DNA of 64,000 nt from Symbiodinium kawagutii. Taxonomy: Eukaryota > Sar > Dinophyceae > Suessiales > Symbiodiniaceae. Shown here piece after piece: positions 13,420 to 25,700 of this stretch. A model generated the notes under the pieces. The model saw nothing but the letters and a program-made list of their open reading frames with translations. It did no database searches and was not told where the DNA came from. The position numbers and the translations under genes were made by a program. Location of the stretch: assembly GCA_009767595.1 (NCBI GenBank), contig VSDK01020618.1, forward strand, positions 765,394 to 829,393, read 5' to 3'. The stretch's first letter is position 1. Each line of letters opens with the position of its first letter.

Positions 13420-13951
13420 GTCACCGGAAAGACGGTGATCCAAATGGAGAACTCATTTTTGATGGCTATGAATCATGTCGATGCTCAACTGCTGGTTCAA
13501 CTGCTGGCTCAACTGGTGCTGTTGACTGCGCAAGCGCACTTGATTTTCGAAAGTAAGTGTTCAGACATGTTCAGGTCTTTAGGCATGATCCTGGCTAGAT
13601 TTTGAAAAATCGGCCGGAAGACTAGATACGGTAGAGCGCCACTTGCATGGGTATGTGTCATCATGAAGGATCCCCAACAAAATATGCCATGAGAAATCCA
13701 GCTGTTATGTAATGTTTCCCCACTAATTTTGATGCATCTTTGTATGCTTAACCTGGCGGCAGTTTATCAATGCGGCCTTCTTATTTCTGCAGTGACTGCA
13801 GTATAAATCATCATTCAGCATCTCAGCACTGAATCATCAGCACCAATGTGTTGGCACACAATTGGGCTCACCACGAGCTTCCCCTTTTTGTTGTTTGAAT
13901 CCTGTATTTTCTTTGTTTTTGTTGCTGTTGTTCGAGTTCTTGTTGTTGGTT

Positions 13952-14015
13952 GCTGTTGTTGTTGTTGTTGTTGTTGTTGTGGTTGTGGTTGTGGTTGTGG
14001 TTGTGGTTGTTGTGG

Positions 14016-14053
<38 letters not shown>

Positions 14054-14075
14054 GCTGTTGTTGTCATTGCTGTTG
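13952..14075. repeat. TTG/GTT trinucleotide microsatellite
   Basis: A long run of TTG with interspersed TGG (GTTGTGGTTGTGG), about 120 bp. It lies in an intron of the RRM gene, and the apparent poly-Thr, poly-Val and poly-Cys ORFs there are artefacts. Confidence 0.95.
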
Positions 14076-14467
14076 TTGTCCTTGTCAATTAACGTTCACT
14101 ATTGATTCACCAACAAGGAAGCAACAATGGTAATGCGATCAACGTTTACCATTGATGGCGGCGACTCGGACAATTCATTCTTGTCCCACGCCATTCTTGT
14201 TCAACAAGAAAACCATGGCAGCCATGAGCCGAATTCTTTTCTCTGGAACATCATCATGGGGTTGACCAAAACTACCGTACGAAAACAAACCATGGCGGCT
14301 GGCATCCGAACCGCTAATGAGCATGATTAAGCATTATTCACCATTGTTTATAACTTATATTAACATGTATTAACCATGATTAAGCATGACTAATCATTAT
14401 TTACCCTTCTAATTATTACTAACCATTGTTGTAAAACCATTATTAAACACTCTGCTGGTCAGCCAAG

Positions 14468-14538
14468 GATTCGACTCTAGACGACTTGACCGATATGGAC
14501 CGAAAGGAACCGGGAGCGCCAGAGGGGAGGGGCGTCAG
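14468..14538 (+). CDS. Arg/Gly-rich linker exon before RRM1
   Basis: Reads FDSRRLDRYGPKG followed by TGSARGEGRQ between an AAG|G acceptor and a GT donor. It ends in phase 0, matching the RRM1 first exon at 16702. Such RGG-like spacers are usual beside RRMs in SR and hnRNP proteins. The surroundings are AT-rich and non-coding. Confidence 0.5.
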
Positions 14539-15511
14539 GTGCTCCAAAAACCTTCGAGAGGCCAATGAAGCACAGGCCCAAGTACAGTCTCACAAGGTTT
14601 TTTTTAAGCACTAGGATACCTATCACTAGATTATCTATTTATTATGTCTATACATTTATTCTTTGGCTCTAGATATAACATATATTCTATATTTACACGT
14701 ATAGCAGTTTATGAATGCCCATGCAATGATGGTTGAACAGTCAAAGATGCCAATATTACTTAGACCGTGAATTCTCCAATTGCCATTTTGGTGGTCAATA
14801 TTTGCAGGCATCACTTATGGTTGACAGTTGGGATGACTAATTGCATTGTCACGATAGGAATGTTAAATACTTGTCAATCAAGAATGCTTGATAATAGCCG
14901 ATGGTTGATAATAGCCGATGGTTGACAATAGCCGATGGTTGACAGCTGTTTTCAATGTGTCGTACTTCATAGCTTGAAGGGTATTGCAAGAACGGTCAGC
15001 ACTGGTTGACCAAGTGAGGTTGATAGCCCAGGACCATCAGTAATAGTTGGGATATCGCTAACCAGAAGGGAACTCACATCCTGTGGCGCAAAGTATGGCT
15101 TCATGCTTTGCTATTCACGACCAATCATTCTTGAAACATCCCCGCAATCCGAGGCTGCAGAGTGCTTGGTGAAGACTATCAATGGTTGATGGTGGTCATG
15201 AAGCTCTTAGTGAAGCCTGATTCTTCATGGGGGTCACGTGCTACAGAGATGCTGATGTGTTCGCATGACCGACCTCCGGGAAACGGATTATGGTCAGTGA
15301 TGGTGAATCATGGCTAATGATTGGTTGATGGTTGATTGACAATAGTAAGAATCGGAATAGAACTACAATTGGTCAAGGTAGGGGTTCTTAGAATGGTTCC
15401 TGTAGTGGCTGCTCTTTTCTCTGTCCAATCTTGGAAATTAAGATAAACGACAACGGATTTCCAGCAAAAAGGCGGCTCTGGGCGGTTGCGCAACAAAGAA
15501 TGATAAGATTC

Positions 15512-15619
15512 ACATAGGTGTTTCTCAAAATAGGGAACCCCTATAATCAGCTATTGATCATCTAAAACACACTATTTCGGGATGATTTGGGGGTCCCCTA
15601 TTTTGAGAAACCACCAAAT
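15512..15619. mobile_element. MITE-like family 1 copy
   Basis: Left ACATAGGTGTTTCTCAAAAT, right CTATTTTGAGAAACCACC; well kept inverted ends. Confidence 0.8.
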
Positions 15620-16701
15620 GTTGTACTTAAACATGTGAAGGTTGATCAATTCAGGAATTAAGTATAGCCTCTTGGATTTTAGTTGCGCTGCTAGGCCTAA
15701 GCTGTTTCCAGCCAGTTATTTTGCTTGGATACGGAACAGGATTAGAGGTTTGAAATCCAAAAACTCCATATGATCGATATGTGTATGCCTTTTTTCCCCA
15801 CTTGTGTCTGCAAATTAGGTCGCAAGACCTTCCTTCATAAAATACCATATTCCGTATAGATACAGTGAGTGTCACTTCAGGTCGTTTGTATCCCATTACA
15901 TATGAATGTATGCCGACAATGGCTCGTCAACTGCCATTTCAATGGCTGCTTTCTCCGGTGCCATCACTGGCCATTGTGTTGAAAGTAAGGGATGAGTAAT
16001 CGTGATGGACTGTGGATTTGACTTCATTAATAAGAATACATCACTCTATTAATCAAATTGAGTCTGAACCCCTCACGAGCGTGCAGTCGCAACCGAAAAG
16101 ATACACATAATTTTCTTGTTTGCTCGATAAGTGTTTGATCTTTTTAATAAATATATCGTGTCGTTTGACATGATTTCATTTGCATGATATGTTCATCATC
16201 AAATGGCGCTTGGGCCTTGCACGGTGGACATCGAAACATATCGAAACCATCTATTCATCAACAATAACCAAGGTTAATAGTTCATAACCTATTCACCACA
16301 GGGAAAAACATCACTCTGGGGGGTACACAATGGCTTTGGACAAACCGAAATGGTTGCTGCAACTTTGAACTGCTAAGCAACTATTGACAAATCATTAATA
16401 GGAACCATCCCGGCTTTGCTAATGTTGTGTTGATCGAACCGACCAGGAACCGAAGATCACCAATTATGATAAACCACCAACATTCACAATTGAAATTAGC
16501 AGCCAACATCAACAATCAAACGTCAACAGTCATACCGACTCGTTTTCATCATTCTTGAACCATGAGTCCATCAAGCTTATGGTCATTTTCAACATGTTCA
16601 TGGTTAAAAAATCAAGATCAACCACGAACTAATGAAGCACATTGCCCAACAACGGGAGGCCTCCAAAATGGCTGGATGCCTCACACTGTAGCTCTGCGCA
16701 G

Positions 16702-16740
16702 GGTGCTGGCCGAAGTTCCAATGGCAACACTCGCGTCTTC
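16702..16740 (+). CDS. RRM1 exon 1: lead-in and start of beta1
   Basis: Reads GAGRSSNGNTRVF, with a GCAG|G acceptor. The intron starts with a GC donor at 16741. RVF is the first half of RNP2 (RVFVGNL); the other half is the next exon at 18365. The phase is 0 on both sides. Confidence 0.65.
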
Positions 16741-19700
16741 GCCCGGGCACCCAACGAAGCAGCCTCGAAGTCACTCGTCGCCCTGTGCGGTTCGGTTACG
16801 CCGTAGCTTCCAAGCAGCGCCCTGCAAGAGGGGTGAACTAAGCCCTATAATCCCGGCAGTTCACACGCCAAGTTGAGCTCTAGAAGTTGGGTGGACTGAC
16901 CCCTCTTAGGTGGTGAACCAGCCCCTGTAAACGTATAAATTGATCTAAGTATTGGGATGTGAACATCGCTGTTTTCGAGATGGTTATGACCCACAGTAAT
17001 GACATGGTCACTAAGAATCCAGATATGGCTGTGGGTCAGTACCCCGTACTCCTAGTGAACATCCCCTAAATTGCCAAACTAGTCCTTGTTGGGATGTTCA
17101 CCTACCCCTTTTTTGGATGGTCAATATTGACCCACAGCCATATTGTCATTGTAGACAATCAAAAAACTTGGGAGAACAAAAACCAGGAGGGTACAATCAG
17201 AGTCTTTGGAAAAGGAGAAGAACCACCGACCAGCAGCAAGCATGTATACCTGGAAATGTCACGTTATAGGCATGATGGCGCAATTCATAGCATAATGTGA
17301 CCTTATGATGTTAATAGGGTAAGCAACAATCTCATAATCATTATATGAAGCAAAAATGAAACGGTGAATTTGTGATTGATGTGTTCGTTGACAGTCAGTA
17401 ATTGTTGGTAGCAGTGGATAGCAACACTTAAGCACGATGCTGGGTAGCTAGATCAGGCATGATCAAAAAGTGCGATGATAGATGGTTGCTGTGAGCAGAT
17501 CGATGACCAGTCAATAATCAAGAATCACGAATCAACAAACAACCATAAATGATCAATTTTCAATGATCAACAAACAATAATCAACCATCACTGATGAATA
17601 AACCATGATCAACCACCAATAACTTCCAATCAATTTTCCAGCTGCAAATAAATCCAAGAAAAAATCAACCAAGAATCAACAATCAAGTTAGAGCTAAACT
17701 GTGATTATTCCTAGCTATAATGTCTTGGAATCCGCCACCAGGGCTTGCCTGAATCAGTGAGGCCGGTGTCAACGGGGGAAGCGTTTCCATGGAATAGGTC
17801 ATGCGAGGAGATAGGGTTCCCCACTCTCCAGGATTCACTCCAGGACTAGGTGGTGAACCTCATGTCTAAAAACGCTTATCATGGGTCACCAGTCGGTGGT
17901 TTTAAACGTTATATTTATGATTTTCCACTTCATTTGGAATGATTGATTTATTGACTAATATGTTTCAGAGGGGTTGAAACCACCAACCAGGTCAATATTG
18001 AACCACGATAATCATTGGCAATAGACGATGGTAACGGTAATGATCTATTCTACTCATCGCTGTTTTTCAAAAATCTGATTCATCAAGGTTTATGATGGGT
18101 AATATTACACCAACAATAGGCTGGTATTGAAGATACTTTTCAGCACCCAGATTAATGGCATCATTCATGACGGTCGGTTCTTCAGTTGAAGAAACAGGTT
18201 TATTGGTCATACCGAGTCATAGATTTATTGTTCATGCATGTTATATTGTTGATTGTTCTGGTCAGGTACATACTTAAAATGCCAATAGGCATTATGCTAA
18301 ACCGCATCAACATCTGACATCTGGGTGGCAATCACTGCCGTTACCGCTGCTGTCCTTGCGTGAGGTGGGCAACTTACCCTACAGCACTTCCTGGCAAGAT
18401 CTCAAGGCCGCAGCAGTGAAGCCTTCCAAGCGACAACCACCATCTGCTTCAAGTAACCACTGTTGTTTTTTTGAGATATCCTGTGGTAAGAACTAGGCTA
18501 TGTATAGACCAAGGTTCGCCATAATGTTCCATAGTGGCACATATTTGTATACATATATAATCCGCATTTCGCCAGATACATCAGCTCAAGAGATCTCTCA
18601 TGAACTTCAGCTTGGCATAGAGAGTGGTTCCCCCCGATTGCAAGTTGGTTTAGATTCGCCACCCGGGTAGAACGACATCTTCTCTAACCGGTAGTTACCC
18701 TATTGAACTGACCTAAGTTCACTAACTGTACCTAAGTTAATTGGTAGTTAACCTAACCGCCTCAGGCGGTAGTTACCACCCTTCGATCACAGAGTGGTCA
18801 ATTAACGTAGTTATATTTTCTACTCACCGCTGGTAGGTTATCCTAGTGATTGTACTAGTAGTGGTTATACCATGATTATACCCTACTGTATACCATGTAA
18901 TTAGCCCAGTTATACCATCTAGGGTATACCATCACTAGTGGTTACCCTGGTAGTTTCCCTGGTTATACCCTAAGATCTGTGGATCAGTTATACCCTGACT
19001 AGTAGTTACCCTAGTAGTTACCCTACTAGTTGGAGCACGGTGCACAAAACGCCGTGGTGTTTTTCCCCATTTTTTGCATTTTTCCTACTTCATCTGTCAC
19101 GACTGCATGCATGTCCCAATCCTAATAACGTTCGGTTCCTACTCATCCGTCAGGACTGCATGCATGTCCCAATCCTAATAACGTGCGGTTCCTACTTCAT
19201 CCGTCACGACTGCATGCATGTCCCAATCCTAATAACGTGCGGTTCCTACTTCATCCGTCACGACTGCATGCATGTCCCAATCCTAATAACGTTCGGTTCC
19301 TACTTCATCCGTCACGACTGCATGCATGTCCCAATCCTAATAACGTTCGGTTCCTACTTCATCCGTCACGACTGCATGCATGTCCCAATCCTAATACCGT
19401 TCGGTTCCTACTTCATCCGTCACGACTGCATGCATGTCCCATTCCTAATAACGCTCGGTTCCTACTTCATCCGTCACGACTGCATGCATGTCCCAATCCT
19501 AATAACGTTCGGTTCCTACTTCATCCATCAACACTGCATGCATGTCCCAATCCTACCAAAGACAAAGTTGTTGAAAGATCCACACACGAAGGCTCTCAGT
19601 CCTTTTTTGCAGGTCAAGTACATGCTTGGGCTTAGAGGCAAAATTGCCAGAGCTTTCAAGTGTGAAGCTCTTGACTCACTTGATGAAAACTTGGTGAGCT

Positions 19701-22700
19701 GGCACTAGTTGACTCGGATTTTCAGAGCACTGAAAAACGGACTTCTTGGTGCAACGTCATGCCAGACATGTTGAAACACAGTGGAATTACGTGTTCACAA
19801 TGACAAAGCAATGTCGCCGTAAGGTCACGTTCCTACACGGCGCGATATGAACCGTGAACCTAGTTACCCTAGTTGTGCCCTAGTTATACCCTAGTTGTGC
19901 CCTAGTTATACCCTAGTTACACCCTACTTTACCATGGTAGTGACCCTGGTAGTAATCCTGGTAGTAACCCTATAATTCTTCCCTCAGTGAGCCGCCATTC
20001 TCCTGGTGGATCAGCCTGTAGCTCCGAGTGGTGGCCAGGACCACATGCGCCAAGCGGGTGACGTCTTATACTGCGAGATCCTGGCTGAGCCGGGCACTGT
20101 CACTGGTTGCGTTGAGCCCGGTGGATGTAGGAAGTAAAGGCTTGAGAAGCTGGTGAGTTGATGGCTGGTGGTTCAGTGTTGGTGTTTTGTTGCATTTCTT
20201 TTGATGTTCTTTGGTAATTTAGATCTTCCTTTGGCTTCTTCGGGCTCTTCTTGGCCAACGACTACCTCAAGCGAAGATGTATGCCTCTGGCTTCTTTGAG
20301 CATAGGAGAAAACAACCAGCAATAACAGCAAACAGAAATGAATGATGGTCAGCTGATGGCTGGTAAGCTGGCTTGAATTGTTTAACCTCGGTCCAAAAAA
20401 TGTTGAAGGATCGGTCAAGGGTGCCTACTAGAGGATACTAGAGGTGGCTTTGGCAATGATCATCAGTCAGTCAGGAACAGTCATGCGAATTGTCTACAAC
20501 AGCTTTCAGGCAGCTATTGTTCCGTAGTATTATTGCGTGTTAGTGATTATGACGCTTGTATTTGTCAGTCAGCACTCTTGTGACATTGTAAGCGAATCAG
20601 TAGCTGCCACATAGAGTTTCTTTGTCATCATTCTCGCGTGCGACCCACGAGACTGTTGCGCGTCGAAGATTGGGGGGACCATTTGGCAGCATGACCGGCA
20701 ACATCTACAAGGTGGGCCCCCTTAGTTAGCTAAGTTGGTTCATAACTAGGGTAACTACTAGTTATGGTAGATATAACCATAGTTAAATGGCTTATTAACC
20801 AACTTATAACTAGGGGGCCCACCTTGTAAAACCATTTGATGCGGTCCTCACTTTTTCGGACAGCGGGAAACCTGAAGCGGGTCGAGCACACCTTGGTTGC
20901 AGTGATTTCCTTTGATGTCAGCAATTTGGCGCCACTAGTTTTGCAGGGAATGCTTGATGATTGAGCCTAGACTCTACAATGGGATAACTCGATCCTCAGC
21001 CTATGACTCCAAGGATCACCGAATCATCCGCCGAATCATGAACTTCGAAATCATTACTCTAAGGCTTGCGATTTGATATAAATCGCTGGTTTTCCTGGTT
21101 GATGGTTTTGAACATGTTCTATTTCCCTAGTATTACCAGATCGCTGATTGGTCAGCTAAGGAGGATGACGGATCCAGGTTGCTTCCTAGCCGACCTGTAA
21201 TGGAAGTGCTCCGGTTGGTTGGCTAGTCATTCTTAACCATTATAACTTATAACCATAATTAGCTGACCAACCGAGGCATAATCATTCTTAACCTTAATTA
21301 ACTAATGGAAGTGTAGAACCACAATCAACCATGAATTGACCACTCATTAACCATGGTTCCAGGGGTGGTTCAACCAACCAACGACAGTTCCCTACCCAAC
21401 ATGTGGCCACGCAACCCACGCAAACCGTGGATCGAGGCAATGGGCTCCAAGGGCTGTGGTGAGGGGCACCCAACGCGCAACAGTTCTGCTGCAAGCTCCA
21501 ATGATCGTGGTGAAAACCAGGGATTTCCAGCGATGAGTCAGCCGTTTAAGCTGAAATTGCCAGGTGTAGAGGTTACAACTGGGCTTTGATTCTGTTTATT
21601 GAGGTTGGCTCAGGAAATAGACATTTATGTGATACAGCCGAAGAATCCATTTCCAGGAGGTGTTTGGAAACTGCTGTAATTGGGGTGGACTGTATTTGTG
21701 ATGTAGTTTGATCAAGTGTTCTCGGCCCGGGAGGCTTTGGTTGGATACTCCATACTGCCGACAACTCCCGGCATGTGGGTAACATGAACCTTGCAAGGAG
21801 CGCTCGGTGAACCAAGCTGCATTCACAGCGGTATGGCCCCCGGATTGATCTTGCCCCTTATGACACGCTGTTGATGCACTTGCTCCGTAGTTCCTTGGTA
21901 CCACATTGAATTTCACAGGCAAATTCCTATGTGGCCATGTGATTGCCAAAGCCTGGGCACCTGAACTTGCAGACTTGTTACTCTGAGTGATCTCCGTATG
22001 GCCCCTCAAGAAGGTAGGATTTTACCATCCAAACAAGACATGGGTTGTAACGTATAAAAATGATGGTTTTGGGGGGTCAAGGGAACCAACATAAATCAAC
22101 TATTTGTTCAATGATTAGTGTGAATTAATTGGCTCACAGACTCTTATGCATAATGAATGTTAGATTTGCATGATACGCTCACAACTAGCTGACCAACCAT
22201 TGGTTATTGGTTTCTTGGCAACACTTTTCGCGAAGACCAAAAACAAAGACTGCTTGCCAATGACTTCTGATGCGAGCTCAGACAACCCCTGCATCATCGG
22301 CAACATATTCATCTCACTCATCCCATTGTTGTTCTTTTTCAAAAAGCTGGCTGGTCGTTGGGAGCCACTCGGTGCCAGGGGTATTCTTATGACCCTTGAA
22401 GGGGGAGCAAGGGAGCTACGAGGAGTTGCCAAACCCAATGGTAGAAAGGTTGTGAGATGACACTTTGCCGTGCTGAAGGTTTGGTCGAGTTTGCCACCCC
22501 TGCAGCAGTCTGTATCTCAATGATTGGTGAGCAGTGCTTGGGTGATTTGGTGAAAACATGTAGTCGTTTCGCATGGTGGGGAGGAGCGTTTACATCTTTT
22601 GGATGCCACTGCGCTGGATGTCTATTTTCTTCGGGCTTCCGATCCAAATACGCAGCTGCATCTCAGTATACACAGTGGTGCCCCATGGTTAGATGCGTTG

Positions 22701-25700
22701 GGCTTGAGCATAGCTACGCGCAATGCCTAGGCTTCCGCCCTGTCGTTGCATGCAGTAGTTCCTATCAACTAAACATCCCTCAAAGAAACACTTAAAGCAC
22801 CGGCTATACGCAGTGATTTGGGGCTTTGGGTTTCAGGATCAATTACGGGTTTAGTGTTTTTGGGGTTGAGGGTTTTAACGAGCAACAACCATCATTAATT
22901 AACCCATAAGTTGTAACCATTAGTTAACAGTCATTAACCACTAGTCCGCCATTATTGATGACCATAGTTAACCATGTGAATCACCACGATAAGAAGCATC
23001 AATTACCCTTTGGCAATCTAACCTGGCAACGGAAAATCACCTTTTTTTCAGGAAGCCCTGGAACAAAGTGCAATTTCTATGAGTCATTGTTGAATATTGA
23101 CAACCACTAGTTAGCCACTATAGTCATTAATCATGAGTTCACCACTAGTTAACCATTATTGTTGAATATTGATCACCACCAGTTGTCCATCATTAACTTA
23201 ACACCTGTAACCATTCGATAACAATCATCAACCACTAGTTAAGCATTAGATAACAATCATCAACCACTAGTTAACCGTTATTGACAACCATCAAAAACCA
23301 TTAAAAATTAGTTAACCACTAGTTAGCCACTATAGTCGCCACATTATTGCTGAACATTGATAGCCATCATCCATCATCCATCAGCCATTAACTACTAGCC
23401 ACGAGTCATTATCCACTAGTTGACCATCATCCTCATCCACCAGTTAACCATCATCAACCATGCAAACCACCCGCACCTCTCAGGTGGTTCAACACACAAC
23501 CGGACACCGCTCAGGCGTCGCGAGCCATCAAGGATCTCACGGGCACAGCACCTGGGCGGAGAAGCGATGGTCACGGTGAGTTGGGTGTCATGACTGGTAG
23601 TAGGATCATTTATAGTAATAAACCAATGGTTAACTAGCTGGTTAATGGTTAACAATAGGGGATAACAACCAGCAACTATAGGGGATATATACCAGCTATA
23701 TATGGCTATGGGTCAATATTAATCAACCAACGTTCATGGGGGATTTCCACCAGCAAAACAAGGGAAAACAAGCCGGTTGATGATAGGGGAACCAGGGGTA
23801 CAGGGTTTTGACCCACTGCCAGGACTGGTAGCAGGATCATTGATGGTTGAGGATGGCTAACTAGTGGTTAGTTGATGATTGTAGATGGTTGACTGATTGG
23901 TGATTAGAATGATGGTTTCTTAATTAAGGTCATGAACCGGGCTTCACAAGGGGTAATAACCAACAAGCATAACCAACAATCATTATTGATGTTTGATGAT
24001 GGCTAAGTAACTAGTGGCCAGTTGATGATTATGAATGGTTACAGTAAAAAACTGGATGATTTGGGGGTACCCCTATGACTTGAGAAACCACCATATCATG
24101 ATTGGTATGATGATGGTTCTTGATGGTTCTCCATGGTGGTTAACTAATGGCTAATTGATTGTTTTTTATAGTGGCGATTATTTACTGGCAAATGGTTGGC
24201 TAGTTAGTTGTGCTGAGGAACCGGTGGCTGATAATGCTCGTGAGGTGATGGTTACAATGATTGGTGATTGACATCATGATTGGCATGACAATGGCAAACA
24301 TAATGGGTTGCTTTAGTGATGGTTAGTTGATGGTCAATGGTGATTGTCGATTCATGGTTGTGATGTAGACACTAGTGCAACACATCCATGGGTGTATGTG
24401 AGATGTTTCCGGTCAAAACGATTCATGATCGTTGTGATACTGGGCTGGTCGTGCTGTTGATCACAAAGATGGTAACAACTTTGATGCTGGACCATGATGA
24501 TCACGATGATTTTGATGCTATGGCAATAGATATTATGCTGATATCTCTGATGTTGATGATTGTCACCATGCTTCTGATCAGCAAAAGAGGCGATAACAAT
24601 TTTTCATTGATGGACAACCCATTATGCTCCTTTACAGCTTCAAAAGAGAGGTTGAGATGTCATATCCACAAACTAACACCTGGCTATGATGATGACTATT
24701 GACGACGACGTTGATGATGATACCGTTGATGTCGTTAAAAACAAGCATTAATTATCCATCACTCTACTAGGTAGTCACTCATGATCCATCACTCATCATC
24801 AATCCACTAGGAATTAGAGAAATAATTAGTGACTAGGAACCTTGGTTGCACTTGTTCATTCAATTAGAAATTAACAACAATAAAAGGTTGCTCTATTGGT
24901 CTCCTGACCAGGCGATCCGAGGGCGGGAAATCTTTGTGCGCGAGGATCGTGAGCAGGGACGCCCAGAGCCACCAAAGCGGTCGTCGAAGCAGCGCTGATC
25001 AGCCAACAAGAACAGTTTGCAGGGAAAGACCCAGGAACAATCACCCGATATTACGAGGGAAAAGAAAGCCTGTGACATCAAATGTAAAAACCATTATTGG
25101 CGGTAAGTAATCAAGATCCCAAGTGATTTTCAGCATCTTAAAGGGAATTGGAACGATCAACCAATCCCATGAAGCATCACCGAATCCCATGCTCAACGAA
25201 AGTAAATGCTGGGGAATGCCTTGGAGGCCAATCACTTGGGATGCCAAGGCTATCAGTCCGTTGGTTCTTTCAGGGATGTTTCTCAGGGACCTTGGAGAAC
25301 GACTAGCCACAAGAGAATCAACTCTATTCCTGAATTGGAACCAAGGGTACCCAGCGCTAGCCTTTAAAACGGCCTTTAGAGAGGGAGCGAGGCCAGGAGC
25401 TACCAGGATGGTTCAAACCAAATGCTAGGTTAGCAACACGGTCGGACTTGAACAGGAATGGTTAGAAGATGGCTGGTGGATTGCCAGGAGACACCTCTGT
25501 TGGTTATCCACAACGGATTCAAACCCCTCCAAGAACCAATTTCGGGAATTCGAGAGGACTGTGCTCCATAGAGGTTGGATTTTGACAATATATAATCATA
25601 GTCCAAAAAAGATAAAAACCTTAATTGATTATGGTTGGTCAGTATACAGTGCATTTTATCAATGTTGGATACTCACCAACAATAACTATTGTCAATTTCA

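Noticed and set aside
13837-14133. Long ORFs of poly-Thr, poly-Val and poly-Cys
   Set aside because: All come from the TTG/GTT microsatellite read in different frames; no coding evidence.
19040-19708. 222-codon ORF with an 18-residue repeat
   Set aside because: Most of it is the 54-bp minisatellite, open in two frames at once. It is not a repeat protein on this evidence.
19855-19980. Telomere-like CCCTA repeats
   Set aside because: The units are CCCTAGTTATA and CCCTAGTTGTG (11 bp), not the plant/dinoflagellate telomere repeat TTTAGGG, and they are interstitial.
21596-22009. 137-codon minus-strand ORF
   Set aside because: Opposite to the RRM gene, no recognisable domain, inside an intron, composition not coding-like.
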